DNA of 64,000 bases from Bacillus renqingensis. GTDB taxonomy: Bacteria; Bacillota; Bacilli; Bacillales; Cytobacillaceae. The DNA is taken from positions 1 through 64,000 of the forward strand of contig NZ_JADDIU010000002.1 in the NCBI RefSeq assembly GCF_016464375.1, written 5' to 3'. The translations under genes were made by a program, and so were the position numbers. Below the pieces are notes generated by a model that was given only the letters and a program-made list of their open reading frames with translations, was not told the DNA's origin and did no database searches. Below are positions 61,647 through 64,000 of this stretch, one piece after another; within the stretch, counting starts at the first letter, position 1; the number at the start of each line of letters is the position of its first letter.

Positions 61647-64000
61647 TTAAGTTCCACCCGGTTTTGGGGGTTGCGGATTTCCTTGATGGTTATTACCGTT
61701 GTTAGGGTTGGGGGTCCCGTTTTCGGCACCGTTATTTCCGTTATCACTACCGGTACCATTGCCGTTCTCATGCTCTTTATCGGTACCATTGTTGCTGCCG
61801 TTGTCATTATTGGCACCGCCGTTGTCACCTGGGTTGTCTTCGTGGTGATTCTCATTCCCGTTGCCATTCCCATTATTCGTATCGCCGTTGCCATTCCCGT
61901 TATCATGACCATTATTATTCCCGTTCTCATTGCCATTTCCTGTGTCCGTTTCTTCTTTAGGGACGTTAACGGAAATCGAGACCGGATCGCTCTTTTTCCC
62001 TCCGCTGATGGCAACAATCGTGAAGGTATAGTTGGTTCCCGGCTGTGCCGGAAGCGTCAACGATTTATCCTTCACCGAATAATGTTTCGATCCATCCGAG
62101 ACATCAAACGTAACAGGCGCATTTGTCTGTTTGTATCCCCATGTTAAGGTGATATTTTTATTTGCCTGATCATATTTCCCCTTAAAATTGGTTGGGGCAT
62201 CCAGCTTGTAATACCTTGGAGACACTTGTTTCGGCAGGTGTCCTTTTACCGCATATTCAATAAGAACCTGGCTGTCAGGCGTATATTGGCTGGCAAGTGC
62301 CGGTGGCATCGAGCCTTTTTCAATTCTCACCTTTTGTACACTATCCGGCATCGTGAAATCAGGTGTATCGATATTCTTCGAGACATAGGCCATTAAGTCT
62401 TTAAAGATTATCTGGGCTATCCGTTGATCTTCAACAGCCGTTATCGGTGTTCTTCGGTTCTCATAACCAGTCCAAATAGAGGCAGTGTAGTTCGTTGTAT
62501 AACCGGTAAACCAAGAATCAGGCACAGCTTTGCTGTTCGGGATATCCCAATCCTTCATTTCCTTGTCAGTATAATTTGTAGTACCGGTTTTACCGGCAAT
62601 CGGCAGTCCTGGTACTTTGGCTCTTACCCCTGTTCCGGGATATTCCAATACGCTTTTAAGCATATCGGTTATCATAAATGCGGTCGAATCTTTCATCGCT
62701 ACTTTTGGTTCCGGTGCCGTGCTGATGACCGTACCATCACGAAGCTTAATTTTATTTACCGCGTGTGGTTTATTATAAATCCCGTTATTACCGAAAGCAC
62801 TGTAGGCTCCGGCCATTTCCAGCGGTGATACCCCAACGGTCTTTCCGCCAAAACCGCCAATAGCATAGGATTCATAGATTTCTTTTAACGGGATCCCCAG
62901 ACCTACAGCAAAGTCTTTAGCCTTTTCAGTTCCAACCTGCTGCAATGTTTGGACGGCAGGACTGTTCCGTGATAATTGCAGCGCTGTTCGAATCGTCATA
63001 GCACCCTTATAGGACTGGTCCCAGTTGCCAAATTTTTTCCCAGTTGAATACGTAATCGGTTTATCCTCAATCATTTGATAGGTGCCCCAATTTAAATATT
63101 CGATTGCAGGAGCATAATCAAGCACTGGTTTAATCGTCGACCCTGGCTGACGTTTTGAATCTATCGCATAATTAAAGCCTCGCTGTACAGTCTGATTCCT
63201 TCCCCCGCCAATCGCCCGGATTTCCCCTGTTTTTGTATCAAGGAGAACAATTCCGGCTTGGAACTTGTCGTCAGGATAGGGAATTTCTTTTGAGTTTAAA
63301 ATTTTGTCTACATGTTTTTGGGCATCCTTGTCTAATGTAGTATAAATCGTTAGCCCATCTGTAAAAATATCAAAGTCGGTATTTTCTTTCACTTCATCAA
63401 TCACGGCATCGACAAAGGAATCGAATGGTTTATTGTTTACTTTGCGCTTCTCAGGTTTTAAAACTGTATCTTTAACAGAAACCTTCCTTGCCTCTTCCAT
63501 TTGTTCTTTTGTAATGAAGCCATGCTGGTGCATAAGACTCAGCACTATGTTCCGTCTTTTTTCAGCCAAGTCCGGGTGGGTAAAAGGATTATAATTATTT
63601 GGGCTTTGCGGCATCCCGGCAATTTGCGCCGCTTCAGCCAGTGTTAATTGTTTTAATGATTTTCCATAATAAATTTTAGCCGCCGTTGCCAGCCCGTAAT
63701 TATTACCGCCCACCAATACTTTGTTGACATACATTTCAAAAATTTGATGTTTCGTATATTTACGTTCAAGCTGGAAAGCCAGCCATGCTTCCTGGACTTT
63801 TCTTGTTAATGTTTTTTGGTTCGTTAAAAAAACATTTTTGACTACCTGTTGTGTAATGGTACTGCCGCCTTCTGCACCAAATCCACGCTGGAAATTAGCT
63901 AAAACGGCTCCTCCGAAACGGATCGGGTCTACCCCATGGTGTTTATAAAAACGGTAATCTTCTGTCGCTAATATCGCATTTTCGACCACTTTTGGTATAT
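61647..64000 (-). CDS. ponA: Penicillin-binding protein 1A/1B (PonA), 5' end outside window
   Basis: At least 784 residues seen; the start lies beyond base 64000. Upstream of the apparent GTG start (63989) the reading frame stays open (residues IPKVVEN), so that codon is internal. It is a class A PBP: transglycosylase with ATEDYRFYKHHG and EGGSTITQQVVKN, then transpeptidase with the SxxK serine in PGSTIKP, the SxN motif in SRNSPAVQ and KTG in GKTGTTN. A fibronectin type III-like domain follows, then a tail of about 100 residues made of Asn, Gly, Asp, His and Thr. It builds and cross-links peptidoglycan on the outer face of the membrane. recU is its usual neighbour outside the window. Confidence 0.95.
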   Translation of the reverse strand, partial: IPKVVENAILATEDYRFYKHHGVDPIRFGGAVLANFQRGFGAEGGSTITQQVVKNVFLTNQKTLTRKVQEAWLAFQLERKYTKHQIFEMYVNKVLVGGNNYGLATAAKIYYGKSLKQLTLAEAAQIAGMPQSPNNYNPFTHPDLAEKRRNIVLSLMHQHGFITKEQMEEARKVSVKDTVLKPEKRKVNNKPFDSFVDAVIDEVKENTDFDIFTDGLTIYTTLDKDAQKHVDKILNSKEIPYPDDKFQAGIVLLDTKTGEIRAIGGGRNQTVQRGFNYAIDSKRQPGSTIKPVLDYAPAIEYLNWGTYQMIEDKPITYSTGKKFGNWDQSYKGAMTIRTALQLSRNSPAVQTLQQVGTEKAKDFAVGLGIPLKEIYESYAIGGFGGKTVGVSPLEMAGAYSAFGNNGIYNKPHAVNKIKLRDGTVISTAPEPKVAMKDSTAFMITDMLKSVLEYPGTGVRAKVPGLPIAGKTGTTNYTDKEMKDWDIPNSKAVPDSWFTGYTTNYTASIWTGYENRRTPITAVEDQRIAQIIFKDLMAYVSKNIDTPDFTMPDSVQKVRIEKGSMPPALASQYTPDSQVLIEYAVKGHLPKQVSPRYYKLDAPTNFKGKYDQANKNITLTWGYKQTNAPVTFDVSDGSKHYSVKDKSLTLPAQPGTNYTFTIVAISGGKKSDPVSISVNVPKEETDTGNGNENGNNNGHDNGNGNGDTNNGNGNGNENHHEDNPGDNGGANNDNGSNNGTDKEHENGNGTGSDNGNNGAENGTPNPNNGNNHQGNPQPPKPGGT

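Noticed and set aside
61650..61940. Apparent tandem repeats suggesting a CRISPR or satellite array
   Set aside because: The regularity comes from Asn/Gly codons in the ponA tail; there are no equal spacers or palindromic direct repeats.
61671..62147. 158 aa plus-strand ORF antisense to the ponA tail
   Set aside because: It is the reverse of the Asn/Gly codon-rich tail, giving a Val/Ile/Thr-rich chain with no ribosome binding site or domain.

Overview
The window reads as chromosomal core sequence from a spore-forming member of the Bacillaceae. Evidence for this: sporulation and germination genes (cotJABC, sleB, ypeB, spoIVA, ypjB, ypzI), bacillithiol genes (ypdA, bshB1, bshA), the MecA paralogue ypbH, TRAP (mtrB), menaquinone and heptaprenyl synthesis, a qcrABC complex with a split cytochrome b, and A/G-rich ribosome binding sites with frequent GTG and TTG starts. 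Gene order follows the B. subtilis fer-to-ponA interval almost throughout. The genus (Neobacillus-like) is a guess; no rRNA or tRNA gene is visible to support it.

Layout. 1-8.1 kb: ferredoxin (minus strand), a ypbB-recQ-ypbD-ypbE-like-ypbF run, a convergent cotJABC operon with a good SigE promoter, then a CBS/ACT protein, ypbG and ypbH. 8.1-14.8 kb: gudB, ypdA overlapping ansA, prsW, the germination pair sleB-ypeB, and small ypfB. 14.8-25 kb: cmk-plsC, a ribosomal S1 homologue, fni, ypzI, yphA, der-gpsA, yphE-yphF, spoIVA. 25-31 kb: hbs, two small coat-like genes, folE-mtrB, hepS-menG-hepT, ndk. 31-37.3 kb: aroC-aroB-aroH-hisC-tyrA-aroA, with no trp genes between aroH and hisC. 37.4-45.3 kb: a degenerate amidohydrolase-like gene, ypiA-ypiB, ypiF-qcrABC, ypjA, ypjB and a zinc metallopeptidase. 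45.3-51.7 kb: a YitT-family gene (minus strand), then dapB-mgsA-bshB1-bshA-cca-birA. 51.7-64 kb: panBCD behind a structured leader, dinG, a degenerate secreted metallo-beta-lactamase-fold protein, ypmA-ypmB-aspB, dnaD-nth-ypoC, and a minus-strand ponA that runs off the right edge.

The genes cover aromatic amino acid and menaquinone synthesis, respiration (menaquinol to cytochrome c), lysine, pantothenate and bacillithiol synthesis, cell-wall synthesis, DNA repair and replication initiation, and several sporulation stages. Most genes sit in tight operons, with 1 to 47 nt overlaps, separated by clear hairpin terminators.

No anti-phage, CRISPR, prophage, transposase or secondary-metabolite system was found. 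The points most worth a second look are departures from the expected order (trpEDCFBA, cheR, motI/ypfA and ypjD absent from their usual slots), two proteins that keep a fold but have lost the catalytic motif, an unexplained structured segment between menG and hepT, a dispersed Bacillus-type repeat beside the der promoter, and a probable Pan-type RNA leader before panB. Coordinates given for start codons are my choices from ribosome binding site spacing and remembered family lengths.
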